Below, one piece after another: positions 28,008 to 42,000 of a stretch of DNA of 64,000 nucleotides (its first letter is position 1; each line of letters begins with the position of its first letter). Where the stretch lies: NCBI GenBank assembly GCA_000469685.2, contig LS997563.1, positions 39,100,468 through 39,164,467 of the forward strand. The letters are read 5' to 3'. The notes beneath the pieces were generated by a model, which worked only from the letters and a program-made list of their open reading frames with translations, was not told the DNA's origin and did not search any database. A program made the translations under genes and the position numbers. This DNA comes from Haemonchus contortus. Taxonomy: Eukaryota > Nematoda > Chromadorea > Rhabditida > Trichostrongylidae.

Positions 28008-31000
28008 ATGATACCCAGTCCTTCAAGTAAGGAGAGAAAACTGTTGAAGCCTCATAATCCTGGAACTTCGCCAGTGAAAATATGTCAACCTCCGGTATGT
28101 TTTCTTATCATTCTTGTTTCATATACTGATGATTCATCAAGTAGTAGTGTATACGAGCGCTTAATCATTGTTTCTAATCAATAGGTGCGTTCTCCCCTGG
28201 TTACGCCTACGAAAAGTTACGGTGATAGATTCATTCCGATTCGAAAACCGAATCAGGAATGGACCACACGATACAATGCAATAGTTTGTCCAGAACAAGA
28301 GGTTTGTTTTCATTATTTTTCCCCTTTTTCCTACTGTCATCCTTCTGATTTCAGTCTCCGGTTAGCTTCAAGCGTCCCACAGCAAATCGTACTCCAGCTA
28401 CGACTACGAATGTCACCAATAATAATGGTAGTCCTAGCTCACAGTACAATCAAAACCAGGTAGAGTTTTGTTGTGATACTTACTTCGAAGGTAGCGAGCT
28501 TTATGTGTTTTCGGCGAATGAACAATACTAAAAAATTTTGGACAACTTTTTGGAAAGTGTCGGATGACTCTATTTCTAGAGCAGACTTTTTTTTAAAGGT
28601 TATCGGGGGGGGGGGGGGTGGGTTGGTGGTGAAAAATGTGAGCTGAAGACTAGTACAAGAGATCGTTGAGCCTCAAAATCAACGAAAGAGTACAATGGGG
28701 AAAGTATAACTTTATGATGAAATTTCAATTTATTATTTAAATTATTTCAAACTGAGGTAACGAAGAGAGGTTATTCATATGGTTGAGAGGAGTAGGAGGA
28801 GCAAACACGGAGTGAGGGAAGGATGTACTTATGATTGAAATATTCTTGAGCCGTGCGATATTTCAATCATAAACAACTTTGCAGAGGTTAAAGCAAGAGA
28901 GAAGTATGATAGGTATACTATTATTTTTTCAAAATTTACTAATCGAATGTGAAATCCTGAGTCATCGGATGAGATGCCATAGTTTCTTTCGTTTCGGCTC
29001 CAATCACATGTATTCTTTTTCTGCTGCCACGTTTGCTTAAAAGATTTTGCGGGATCCATGCGGATTTAATAACTCAGTGTTACTTTTGTTACTATGCAAG
29101 TTTTTTCTTTGGGGGCGATCACCGCCTGTTACAGTGGATGCGACATATTTTTGCAATGAATTGCAACCCATTCAGTGGAGAATAGTTAGAGATGAAAAAT
29201 AACGTTGTCCTTAGACGTAATAACTTTTCAGAACACGAACAATGAAGAATCACGACAGGATCAAATGGTTGTTCGTGCACTGCTTCGAAACGAGTTGTTA
29301 CAGGATAGAATTGACGACATACGGGTATGTTTTGCCTGAGTTACAAGAAGAAATCTGGAAACTTTTCTTTCTATTTACGATTATTTAAAAAGTTAACTAC
29401 TTAAGTCGTGCTACAAAGATCTGGAAACCGAGAAGCCTCCAAGCAGCCCTGCTGGAGGACTTTTTAGCTACATCAAGCGAACACCGACCAAGTTAGGGGA
29501 TCCTAGTACTTCTCATAGGTACTCTTTGTTCTTCGTATATACCTATCGGAAAAGCTGGATGTTTATGGTCAAACATTTACTTCATTGTATCTTTTTTAGT
29601 TTCGCTTTGTCACCATTTTCTGGTCCGCTGAGTGAGGATAGTCAAAGACTTCTGAAAAGCCCCAGGAAACCGCAAAGGAAAGTACCGAAAAACCCATACA
29701 AGGTAGGTGTTTTCTGACGAAGGTGTTTTCGATACATGGATGATCTAAGCTCTCGTTGTAGGTGCTTGATGCTCCGGAGCTTCAAGATGATTTCTATCTG
29801 AATCTAGTCGATTGGTCTTCTCAAAATATGCTCTCTGTAGGGCTTAATACGTGTGTCTATTTGTGGAGCGCTTGTAATAGTCAGGTAAATTTACAAAGTT
29901 TGAAAATGACTACTAATCGAACTGTTTCACATGCTCTTCCAAAATACTGCCGTCAAAGCGTGCTAGTCTAAATGCTGGGGTTTTTTTTTTAAATATCAGC
30001 GTATTGTACGCTGTTCTTTTTCGTCTACTTCAGGAAATAAATTGGGAGGTGCTGGTAGAAGGCCTTAATCAGACAGGAGAGTCTGTGGAAATGGAATGAA
30101 AGGAGTTTAAATACTATTCTTTATGAAGCATTGGCTCACTCATAACCACATATATTAGTTGCACAGTAAACATCCTTACAGCAGAACTTTTTTTTTCAGG
30201 TTGTTAAGTTATGTGATTTGGTAAATGATCAGGACACCGTGACGTCTGTGCAGTGGGCAGATAAAGGTGAACTCCTTGCAGTTGGTACAAATCGCGGAAT
30301 CACTCAAGTAAATTTTTGTGTTTTTCATAGTCTTACATTGAAGTGGTTTAGCAACAAGTTGTCTGCAGATATGGGATGTGCATAGTCAGAAAATGACTAT
30401 GGAGCTTTCTGGTCATACATCACGTGTTGGGTGCTTGGCTTGGAATGGCGACCTCGTTTGCTCGGGCAGTCGTGATCGTCACATCATCCAGCGTGACATT
30501 CGCCAACCTCATAACACGGAAAAGAAGATGAGCGCGCACCGTCAAGAGGTGGGAGGGCATTAGGATTTCATAGTAAATTCTGTAGAAACTCTCAAAGCCA
30601 TTTGTAAAGTAGTGCATCTTGACGAAGTTCGTATTGTGGCGAGACCACCATTAGTTTTGAAAAAGTTTCAAGAGAGGCAATGAATCAGCAAAAACTCCTT
30701 CAGGTCTGTGGTTTGAAGTGGTCACCTGACAAGCAATACCTTGCATCTGGTGGAAACGATAACCAGTTGTTGGTATGGTCTATGCGGCGCACTGATCCAA
30801 GCCAAGTGAGTTTTCAGAGTGCTTGTTCCTCTCTGGGTTTGATCTGCTGGTCGCTCATGAAAGAAATAGATTTGTAGTCATACTATCTTACTTATTGGCG
30901 ACGTCACCGTAAACGAGTGTAATTTGCAATTCCATCCCAGTGTGGCATGGGAGTACGCGAAATTCATTCTCCCATCGGTGGAACTTTGTTGAATGCGTTC

Positions 31001-31691
31001 AACTTACTGCGCGATGCAATTTATTCAGACATTCACTGAACATAGCGCAGCGGTGAAGGCGCTTGCATGGTCACCACATCACCATGGTCTTCTGGTGTCT
31101 GGGGGAGGGACCGCCGATCGTCATTTGCGATTCTGGAACACGTTGACCGGCCAGCCAATGCAAGCTATTGATACTGGAAGTCAGGTAAGTACTAAAATAC
31201 TATGGAGGGCGCGACCTGTAGAAAATTTTGATTAAATTAACTTCAGGTGTGCAATGTAGCATGGTCGAAGCACAGCAGTGAATTGGTGTCGACCCATGGG
31301 TATTCCTTAAACCAGGTACGTTCGCAGTGGTTGTTTGCTTTGAAGGCAAAACTCTCCATCGTCGTCATTCAAGTCACCGCTTGTTCTAGGTGATAATATG
31401 GAAATATCCGAGCCTTCAACCTGTAACGAAGCTCTCTGGTCACCAATTCCGTGTTTTATATTTGGTTTGTGTCTATCATTTAAATGACAGATTCTACTTG
31501 GATTTTTAAGGGTCTTATATTTTGATTCTCTTCCAAAAAATTTCAACATCTTGCAGGCGATGTCACCCGATGGAGAGTCAATTGTAACTGGAGCCGGTGA
31601 TGAAACATTGCGATTTTGGCATGTGTTTAGTAAATCTGGTCAGCAGAGAGCAGCTCGAAGCAAGTTGAACCTGTTCCATAGCTTGAGATGA
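28008..31691 (+). CDS. fzr-1: APC/C activator Cdh1 / fizzy-related
   Basis: WD40 activator that brings substrates to the anaphase-promoting complex in late mitosis and G1. Exons: 28008-28094, 28185-28301, 28355-28459, 29232-29324, 29406-29518, 29600-29702, 29762-29884, 30200-30307, 30369-30548, 30704-30805, 31029-31184, 31247-31315, 31390-31464, 31557-31691; 1566 nt, 521 aa (human FZR1 about 496). The C-box DRFIP is at 43-47; many S/T-P sites before residue ~200 fit CDK control. The propeller starts near residue 207 ([20 protein letters not shown]) and shows [45 protein letters not shown] and [11 protein letters not shown]. The start places the C-box at the same distance as in human FZR1. The C-terminus is LR rather than the usual IR. 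The long 3' UTR converges with vps-15. Confidence 0.96.
28605..28618 (+). repeat. G run in fzr-1 intron 3
   Basis: Fourteen consecutive G, followed by further short G clusters (TGGGTTGGTGGT). On the transcribed strand this could form a G-quadruplex in the pre-mRNA; that is inference. Confidence 0.8.
28829..28872. repeat. Perfect 15-bp hairpin in fzr-1 intron 3
   Basis: TTATGATTGAAATAT and its exact complement flank a 14-nt loop. The stem is too short for a typical pre-miRNA. It may be a relic of a foldback element. Confidence 0.75.
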
Positions 31692-33043
31692 TTTCTGTGA
31701 CATTGATGTCTTGAATCATTGGGGTCAATACATTAACGGGCAGTATACTTCTGTTTCTGCACTGTGCTTCCTTTTTACGTAATGCATTCACATCGTTTTT
31801 CAAACTTCTATGTTGTTCGCATTTGCTATTACCGAAGCAGTATTCCCCTTATTCAACAATGAGATCGGTGTGAGAACTTCTAACCGAAGAGCTGTAACAG
31901 TTTTCAGCTAGCATCTTCATGGTAGAGATGTTTTAATCTCTATCTATAATTTCTTGTATTATGTTTACGAGATGGTTATTTTGCAAATGTAATAGATTTT
32001 AGGTTTTTTTTTTTGCAATTAGTTTTTCTCGTTATTGTTTGAGGCATGTACAGCTAACTGTCATTTTCTGTGATACTTGGCCGACAACGCGATCTCTCCT
32101 AGAAATTTTACTGTTCCAACATCTTAATAGTCCTTCATGTTGACCTTAACCTTAGGGGGTACTCATGTATGCAATGAGTATTTAAGCAGCATCTGACCCT
32201 ATTGGATGTCCTGTCAACTTTACCGTACATGTGTGAAACCCGCCGTTTTGTTCCATGATAATGGGCCTAGGAAAGGTTAAGAAGGGTCACATCTGGCGGT
32301 CAAATTAGATGTGGTGCTATCGTAATTTGTGCGCTAAAGTAAACCATTGGGTTTTTGTGGTAAATTATAGTGTATGGTTGTTCCAAGCCTCGAATTAGTC
32401 ATGGCATCTATACCGTGCATAGGAATACTGTCGTCATTTTCTCATCTGTGGTACTGTTTTGAGGCAAATAATGCTGTCCCCTAGTCGTTTCTCGTCATCC
32501 TAAAATGGAAGTGTGAAAACTTTTCACATTATGAACCCGTCATCCATTGTCTCATTCAACTCTGAATATTTTTGATGATTGGAATAATAATTCGTAGCTT
32601 TTCTTTTTTTGATTCTGATTCGCTGCATTCTGCAGTAATTATGAATTCGTTATTTTCTTTAGATATGTAGTCGCATTTTCTCGTTTTATTTTTTTTTTTC
32701 ATGTACTCTTACATTATGTGAGGAACTGCGAGTACTATTTCTTTCCTTTTCGTACATGAGGAAAATATGCATGTGCGTGCGTGTATGTGTGTGTAGTGTT
32801 CGCGCTCAATGACGAGATCAGTGTGCTATAAACCATTTAACAGCGCACGTTAAACGTCGCGTTGTGGCTATACTACATGTTCCATGTTCTGTTCTAATAT
32901 TTATTCTCTTGATGAATTGAGAAATAATAAAATGTTAATGAATACCGGTTTGTAATCGAGCAATGTTAGACGATGTAGCAAAATAAAATGTAACCCATAT
33001 CAGAAGAATCTATGTACATCTATGCAACAATACAAGTATGGCC
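31692..33043. other. Convergent 3' UTR interval, fzr-1 / vps-15
   Basis: Non-coding, T-rich. AATAAA signals for fzr-1 are at 32926-32931 and 32982-32987, implying a 3' UTR of about 1.25 kb. A minus-strand AATAAA (TTTATT at 32900-32905) could serve vps-15, so the two 3' ends may overlap. Confidence 0.5.
32926..32931 (+). terminator. Candidate poly(A) signal of fzr-1
   Basis: AATAAA on the plus strand, 1235 nt after the stop codon; a second copy is at 32982-32987. No closer consensus signal was noticed, but variant signals are common in nematodes. Confidence 0.4.
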
Positions 33044-36000
33044 TTATTTCCATATCTTAATTACACCATCTGAACCAGCTGACACTAAAATATCAGACTG
33101 CAGACAAAGCACATCGCTAATTGATGTCCGGTGCCGGGTCGACGCATAGTTCTGCAAATGTACCACTTTAAGTAGGTATTGATCTCTTTGGTAGGGAAGC
33201 TGGCATATGTTGGTCAGAAATTGATTCGTATTCTCAAGGTCGCTCTCAATTTCAATTGTCCAGTGATGTCAATTTTATCTCTTTTCTCACAGTTATTGTA
33301 CGGTCTATCCTTATTGGCCACGATAGCCTACAATTTGCTGGCCGCTCCCTTACAATTACAGCTTTTTTAGGTATTACTCACTGAAGTCAAGTAAGTTCAA
33401 CTTACCCTCATTTCCGGAAACGTTCTAGCTTTCGTTTGTTCATTGGGAACACGCATTTCGTAGATCGTTGCAGGCTGTCCGTCCGCTCCTGCCATATCAT
33501 TATATGCGATTCTGTATGGAGATCGAGCTGGAATATTCGTTTATTGTAGAATATCAGCTAAACACTGATTGTCTCTTTAGTGAACTTGGGGTAGAAAGAT
33601 GTACGTGCATCTCTCGGGAAATCTTTTATATCTATAATTTTTGTAAAGATCGACAGCTATTGGCTGGAATTCGTCACGACTCGTACCAGTTATCTCTCTG
33701 GGACCGCTTATATACTCGCATAATGGCGCGCGACTGAGGTTCCATCGGCGAAGACTTCCTTCTGTGTCGCCCGTGTATACGAATCCTGTATCCATACAAA
33801 CGTTCAGTGCTGTAGTCACATTCCGGAGGTCGTCCTGAATAGAAATATCGAAAAATCTTTCAATTAATAGGTATCACTATAGCAACGTCTTAATACTGGA
33901 ACACGTACATCCGAAGCACCAGTCTGCACGTAGGAAAAGGGGTCAGACAGTGAAGGCCATAACGTTCTGCAAAATCTTTTCCCTTCTTGATGAAGCACAT
34001 ACTTTGAATTTCTTGATTTTGTTTCCAAAATGCTTGTAATCTTCTATAAACCAAAAATGTTTAAAATGAAATCACTGACCTTGATGGACTTGTTGTACCT
34101 AATTCAAAGATGTCGACTTCACCACGTGTCCCGTAGGCGACAAAGACCTGAAATAGATGGAAAGATTACAAAGATGCGCTCATGGAAGCTTTGTAGGCCC
34201 AGGCATAGGCACAATGTTGAGCATAAACGGGGTTCAACATTAGAATAGTGGCTTTTGTGGTTCTTGTTTTTCCATCATGTTTCCTGCGAAGAAGGCCCTC
34301 AACATTTAGCAGGACACTGCATATATTTAACGGAAAACATTTAACTTATCATCAGATTCCACAAATTAACTAACGGTTAGTTAGTTAAAAGCGGACCCAT
34401 GTAATCACCACTATTCCCGACTATCAATAAGAATCTTCTGAAAAGTTTGGACAATCTCATCCAACAAAAATTAATTCAGCCGTAGGTAACACTCACTTCT
34501 GGCGGCGTCTGAATATAAGGTGATGAGAGCGGATTTGACCACAAACGCAGTGGTAGCAATCCGTGTGGCGTTTTCCACGCGTTGACCTCCACTTGAAATC
34601 TAAAGAGGAAATCGATATATCTACCACTTTGGAAAATAGAAAATATTTTTTTCACAAAAAACTACATCTGCTCCGCTATTACTATGCTTGCAATTATCAA
34701 CAACACTGGACCCTTTCCGATCTGTTACCGGGATAGTAATTCGAATGACAGAGCTATCGCAACCACTAATTAGCAGAGGTCACGCTCGCGTGGGCTGTCA
34801 ATTCGGGCAGACACAATGGGTGCTAATGACCTCGTAGCAATACGAAGTATACGAGAATGGGGGAGTGATATTTATTTACTTTTATCATCACGCGTTCCTA
34901 GAGCAATCGCTAAATCGTGAGGAAAACTGGATACCGCTAAGTAAAAAAAAACTAGATGCAGATTATTCTGCAAAACTAAAATTGATTTGGGTCGAAATTT
35001 ACTCACAAAAATATACTCAAAAAGAAAACCGTTCAGAAAGCATTGGATTCCGGACATCTAGCTAGTCCTTTGTAACTGTAGAATTGCCAGGAGAAGCACT
35101 AATCGTTTGACAAAAAAGTTAGAAGTGTCCGCGTCGCACAGTAGAGTTACACGATTGAACTTTTAATTATCAATGGTCAAGCGACTGTCACCTTCAATCA
35201 TTATACCAGCTGAACTTCCGTGTGTTCCTCAGATCTGCTTAAATGTTTTATTAGAAAAGCCACAGCTCAGAAAGGGTTCTCATATAAGGAGCCTCTCGCA
35301 GTTACCTTGATGCATACGAACATTACAAATTTTTACCTCAAGTCCCATAACATGAGCTCATTATTAGTACTGCACATCACCATCCAGTTCTCCATGATCG
35401 GATCCACAACGAACGATGTCACCTTTAATTGGCTTCAACAACTGCATAAAACAAAAAAAAAACGGAAAAAAGGAAGGAAAGGAGGGAAAAAGGAAGTTAA
35501 GCTCACCAGTCCATGATATTTTACTACCTCACGCCGCCACACCTCATGAAATCCTAATGGACCATTGGTTTTGCCAACTCTGTAATATGAATATGAACAC
35601 AGTAGTGGCTTCCGCGATTTTAGTTCAATGAAAAAGTTTGTGTTCGAAGAAGCGACCAAATTAATTCCTCATTGAAGTACCGGGGATTAGATATGAAAAA
35701 AAATTAAAATAAGTAATAAATACCGACAAAATATGTTTAAAGTAATGTCACCTGAGGTCAAGGCAATAAAGTGCACCATGATGACTCCGCAAATAAGCGA
35801 CGTTATTTGACACATGTATTTGTTCGGGTGCGCCCTCGAGTTTAGGTAGACGTACCTGGAAAACTCCAAAAACATACTACAATTTTAATTTTACCATTTT
35901 CATCGACTATCTCGGTAGCTCACTCAAATTTTCTGTTATCACCTATAGGTCGTCTCGCATCAGGGAAAGAAAAAAATCGCTCGGTCATGCAGAATAAAGC

Positions 36001-39000
36001 CATAATGTGGAAAGGTGAAAAAGGTTCAGCCATCTTTTAATTTGCATGCTTTATTGATTCGATTACAGGAAGGAAACGCGCCGCGTGGGGAGCATTTAAG
36101 AATATCGAGGGAGTAGTGAAGAAGACAAAGAACATCCGGCTCCGCGCTCACCTTTTCGACACTGCTGTCCTTCCTGCTTTAACGTACGCCTCGGAGACCT
36201 GGACTCTACGAAAGCAGGATGAGCATGCTGTCAGCGTTACTCAACGCGCTTTGGAAAGGACGATGTTCGGAATTTCCTTATACACGCAAGTGCAGAAGGA
36301 AATCCAGAGTTCCGAGCTCCGTCACCGAACGAAGATCAGGGATGCCGTTGATTACGCCAAGAAATCGAAGATCAGGTGGGCCGGACACGTTATGCGATAT
36401 AGTGATGACCGTTGGACCAGGGCGGTTACTGACTGGATCCCTCGGGACATCAAACGAACTCCAGGAAGGCCGCCAACGAGATGGTCAGACTTCTTCACGA
36501 AAGCTCTGAACGAAAGGAATGTTGAACCTCGTGTCCCTGAAGCGAGAACGATTGACTGGACCACTCTGGCTCGTGACAGGGACGAATGGAGACGTTACTG
36601 GCGCCCGCTCGAGGAAGTCGATGATTAACGGGACGACAGGTGATACAGGTGATTGTTTCGATGTTTAAAACTTTCACATTCGCCTTTACACTGCCTAAGG
36701 GAAGACCAACCTTCGTTACAATTCGTGGTTCACTCGTTGCACAGTCGACCCAAAGAACATGACCGTCCCCGATAGTTGCCGCGATGATTTCATTACTAGC
36801 CCATCCGATCGATGAAATAGGATAATCTGTAACTGGGCTAATGAGTAATTACTAAATAGTCGACAGATCTATGAATCATTTCCAACTACAAAAGAAAATT
36901 AAGATTACGTAAATGACAACAAAACCTACTTCTGTTGTATAGGAACGAGCCGTCTGATCTAACAGTTGGCGTAGGGCCGTCTCCAACAACATTCCGCGAA
37001 TTCCATAACAATACATAACCGTCTAGAGAAGACGAGGCAAACCGTGTTCGGTCTGGCTGCACAGCCAACCTAAAAGGCACTATGGTATTATCGAACCGTT
37101 ATGTAAATCAGTAAGTGTCGAAAAGGACTACTTGGAGAAAAGCAAAGTAGCATCAGTAACAAATCATGAATCTAATTCTGGAAAATATACTCACTGGGTG
37201 ATTTTGTCCGTGTGCTCGTGTAAATGCGTCAACAGTGTACCAGTAACCTTAGAATTCGAAGGGACTGGCCTAGAGCCCCTAAAAATTACACCAAGTATTT
37301 ATGAGGTCTTCGAAAACAATGGGGTGCATTTGTATATTTTCTGAACCGTTCACAGCGAAACGACTGAGCTCATTTCCTCTTCGTGGTACGACGCGCATCA
37401 AGTGTAACTTTCATGAATCCACCAATTTAGTCGAACTCCGTCGTAACATAGAGTAGCCTACCTTCTTCGCCCTCCACCAGCACTGAACTTCTTATGAAAT
37501 AGTTCATTTTTATGCTGTAGCAATTCAGCGAGTTGGGCTCCACACACTGAAGTTCGCACTGAACGGAAATTAGTTCAGTAGGTGAAATTCATGAAATTGA
37601 GAAGTTATATTTTATTTCATGCCATCTAAACGACAGAGCGAAGAACTGATTAAGGAAAAACACAACATGTATGTTCCTATTTCCAAAATCCTAGATATTG
37701 TCACCTAGCCGTGGGAACCATCAGCAGAGACAGATTACCACTTTCCACATTTTTCCCAATTTTGATTTCTGACAAAAACCTTTGACCTGGTTACTTTTGC
37801 GCAACTAATTTTCTCAAAATGGCATTGAGAAATGAATGACCTTTCAGATGCACCCAGATGCAGAAAATAAAGCCAGAATAGGAGAAAGCGAAAAGAAAAT
37901 GTTCCAGAAAGTCCTACTCACTCGATCGAGTCTGCATTAATAGATGCGCGGCGTTGCGTTCTTCCAGAGACTTTTCATCGTTAATTTGCTCTGTTTCACC
38001 AAACATTTCATTCCATTCACTATTCATATCTGCCGGAGCTATGACCTTGAATTCGAACAATCCGAACACTGGATGCCTTGAGGACAATACACGCTTAGAT
38101 TTACCTTTGTTTGCGAAATGCTGCTCGTCACGTAATTATGAGCATTACGTCGAACCTTTGCATGTTGTTTGGAGGATAGATCAATGATCCCTTTGTGCTG
38201 GGTGAGCTCAGCTTCCATGCCGGCTCTGGAATGTTCTTTTCAAACAAATACGCTTTAAACACGATTTTCAGCTAAAGAACCCTTGCCCTTGTTGGAGACA
38301 AATTTTCAGTGTACAGAAAATATATCTCGGTTCCGGAGGATTGCAAAAACGTAGGTCGGCTAAATAAATCATGAGGACCGATGACTACCACGAGTGCAAA
38401 ATGAGAGTTCGAAATTTCATCAAAGACAATTTGAGTGAGGTTATGGTCGTGACTAGGGCATAGGGCAGACAAAAGCTACTGGAACCTGAAAGGAAAGGTC
38501 AGCGGCCTTCTAAGTATTAGGTTGAGTCATAAGTCCTCGGACAAAGTGATAGTGATGACTTTTAGAGAACTCGGGAAAGAGGTGACGAAATTGGGGCGCG
38601 AGGCATCGTTAGATAGAGTACTGAAAGTTCTTCCAAATACATGCTAACGATTACACCTGACCATCTCCTGCGCTTGAGCATGAGGAGAGAAAGTGCCATG
38701 TCGGCGCAAAAATCCATGTCATACCGTTTCAAAGCATGAGGCACCCATCGACAGAGCTTTCGCACCTTGCCGATTGACTTCAATCCACGAATAATTGTGG
38801 ACTGACTCCCCAAGGGTGACTGCCGGTTTACAAGTAGTTTGATACGGATCGGCTTCCACCTGGCTCCGCAGCACCTCCAAATCCAACTCCATTGAGCGTC
38901 CCGGACGGTCGTCATTTTCGATGGAATTGTCGTCCGACGTGAACTTCTTGTGCCACTTGTGAATTGTGCATCTAGCAGGAGCACCCTTCTTGTAAACTTC

Positions 39001-42000
39001 CTTCATACGTCTATCGAACTCCGCGGGTTTTTGGCCGAATAAAAAAAGAAATAGGGTGTTGTTGCGGAGGTGGAGTTGCGACGGCTTAAAATCGTGGGTC
39101 ATGGTTGCAGGAAATGGAATAGTCAGGTGTGTTCGATAGTGTTTATTTGGAAGAGCTTTTAATACTCTATCTAACGATGCCTCGCGTGACCATTTTCGTC
39201 ACCTATTTCCCGAGTTATGATCTCTAGAAGTCATCACTATCATTTTGTCTGAAGACTTATGACTCAACCTAATATTGTTCGGAATAAAAAGCAGGAGTGC
39301 AATACGTACGTTCTCCGGAACTCGGCCATTTTTAGAAGAAGGCGATTGAATCGAGAGAACTTCTCAAATAATTCCGGGTCGAGAGTGTCTCGCCCAAACA
39401 CACGAGTGAACCATGAATCATTGCAAGTAATAACGCCTCCTCTGAGCCCGCGATCTGTAAAGAGCAATAGCATTAGCCATATCAAACTAAATGGAGAAAT
39501 AGGAGAGGATTAAATAAGGTTGCAGAGGATAAAATAGACTTAAACGAATACATTATGAAGTGCTTCCAAACTTCGGCTCCTTACCCAAGAAAAGGTGAAG
39601 TGCTTCCGTTTGTTCAGGACTCATTTCCGTCACTTTCTTCCAAACATCGCGAGGTATTGGAGACTTCAAGCATGCAAGCACAACTAACTATAAATGCAGC
39701 GTTGCTATACGGAAGTCCAATACTACGCGAGCGAACAAGACCTTGTTATTCAGTCGCAGCAGAGAGGAATCTTGCAAGTAAGGTCGAACCAATGGTAACA
39801 AACGACAATGCACATCCGCCAGTGACCAACAGGAGTCGAGTACAATCAGCAGTTCAACGACTGTAACGCGTATCCATTCATTCTGAAACATACAAAAGGA
39901 AGTACCCGAAGAAGCTCGCTTATTCGCCCATTTTTCTACCAGGCTTATTCTTTCATACTATTGGATTTTCTCTTGAAAACTCACAAAAAAATGTTCCTCC
40001 AACTCACCGGATGAAACAAAAATGGTAGCGCATCTTCCAAGAGCTCCAACATTTCATTCCTTCCCAACACTCCAGTTTCTACGAGAACAATAATGCAATG
40101 TATTGCATAAATCACCACCAGCTCTTCAAAATCGTGCAATCCCTGAACAATGACAAAAGTTAGCGCTAAAGCGACAGGAACAAAGTACGACACATCAGGC
40201 GTAGGAGATCAAACCACCTGCTGTAACAAGGGTTTCACATCGAAGCTGTTTTTCTGCACACATATCGGGAGTGACTCGAAAAACACTGCACGTAGTCGCC
40301 AGTCACTTTTAACATTTAGGAAGGTAATCATATGACGTAGCAGTATCTCACCGCCTAGAAAAAGATCTGTCTTGTTTCAACGTAAACAAGAACAAGGAAC
40401 GATAAAGCTCACAATTCATCCTTCCAAAGAAGGTGTACAACTTCGCCAACGACTCTCGATTAACTGCACAGTGGCGAACGCTGTTGTCTTGGCTGCTACA
40501 TAACATTTCAAAAAGATCACTGAGTGCTTTTTGAAGTGCAGTTTTCTCATCGGCAGCCTGCTGTGCTTCTATAAATCGAGAACATGGAATAAGCCGAGAA
40601 TGGAGGAATTGAAAGAACATGTACCAACGATTCGAAATCAGTTCTTCGAAGGTCTAATAGAGAAAGAGTTCCTGAAAGGCAAACTACCGTATATAAGAAT
40701 AACTATTACCCGATATGTTTTCCGCTCCCGAAATTTCATCATCTGCAACACCATTCCGCAAATTTCGTCCAACTACATGAAATCTGAAGCAATTACACAA
40801 TTGCGGCTTAGTAGCAGTATCTGAATCAGGCAGACTACCTGTAAGCGGTTTCTGCGATGTCACCGAGATTCGTTGCTACAGCCAGAAGAACGTGAGTCGG
40901 ACAAGGATGTCGTTTATCACTCAACATCGAGGACTAAATCACATAAGATGAGTGGGAAGTAAAAGAAAATCTTGGAACCTTAAAAAGCCAAGTGTAACTT
41001 GCCAGCTCCGGTAGCAAGTAATCGATGAACACTAACGAATCTTCAAAAGTTGCCGGCTCAATCGGTCGTAGAAGTTCAGTGATGGAATACACTGCCGATG
41101 CCCGAACTTGAGCGTCGACTTCTGACAAGCAGCAAACCTGAGAGAATTGTTCTCAAACAGGAAGTCACCTCCAGAAATCATGGAATCACAAACCAAATAA
41201 GGCAATACTCGCTCTGTTGACACCACCGGACCACACAATGACGCCAGCTTTACAAGCATATTCATGGCATCCTAAATAAAAGATCCATTGCGTTACGTGG
41301 ACTGAACCTTACCAAGTCACTAAGAAAAACAATGGCAAAATGACACGAAACAAAACAACAAATTTATGACAGATAATGAAAATTCATAAAAAGAACTCAC
41401 AATTTTTGCAGGCACACTTCGCAGTACTCGTATGTTTGCAGTGATGAGCGATATGAAGAGTATGGCATAAGGACGGTTTTCTTCACACTCGGTGAGACGC
41501 TCCCATATAGATTTCTCATCTCGTTTGAGCCTCAAAATTGGACCTATGCACTATACTGTAGGTATCGATATTTTGAAAACTGACTTTGCAATGACATCGT
41601 CGGGTTCGAGATGGAACGCCATTTGAGACTGTTCAAAGCCCTCCAACGATTGTGACGTCGTTATTTCCTTTGGACGAAATGCATTTAAGTAACTGAAGAA
41701 AGCATCCAGAACTTTGGGAAAATGTAGCACGGATCCATCTAACTGAAAATAGGGGAAAGTTATCGAAGAAGCGAATGTAGAGAACTGCATGACTTAGGAA
41801 AAGTAAAAGATGCGTTATTCACCACTTGTTGTGCTGACACGCGAAGAGATGGGTCTCGATTCAACAACAATTTCAATAACGGGCGAAACTGCGCAGCAAT
41901 GTCCTGGAGTAGCCTGAAAATGACGAAGAAATAGGAATGTTATCGCTACTTCCTCACACCAAAATGCGATATTCAACACCATACGAAGGCCAGGAAATGA

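Noticed and set aside
37954..38187. Plus-strand frame of 77 codons
   Set aside because: It is antisense to two well-supported vps-15 exons.
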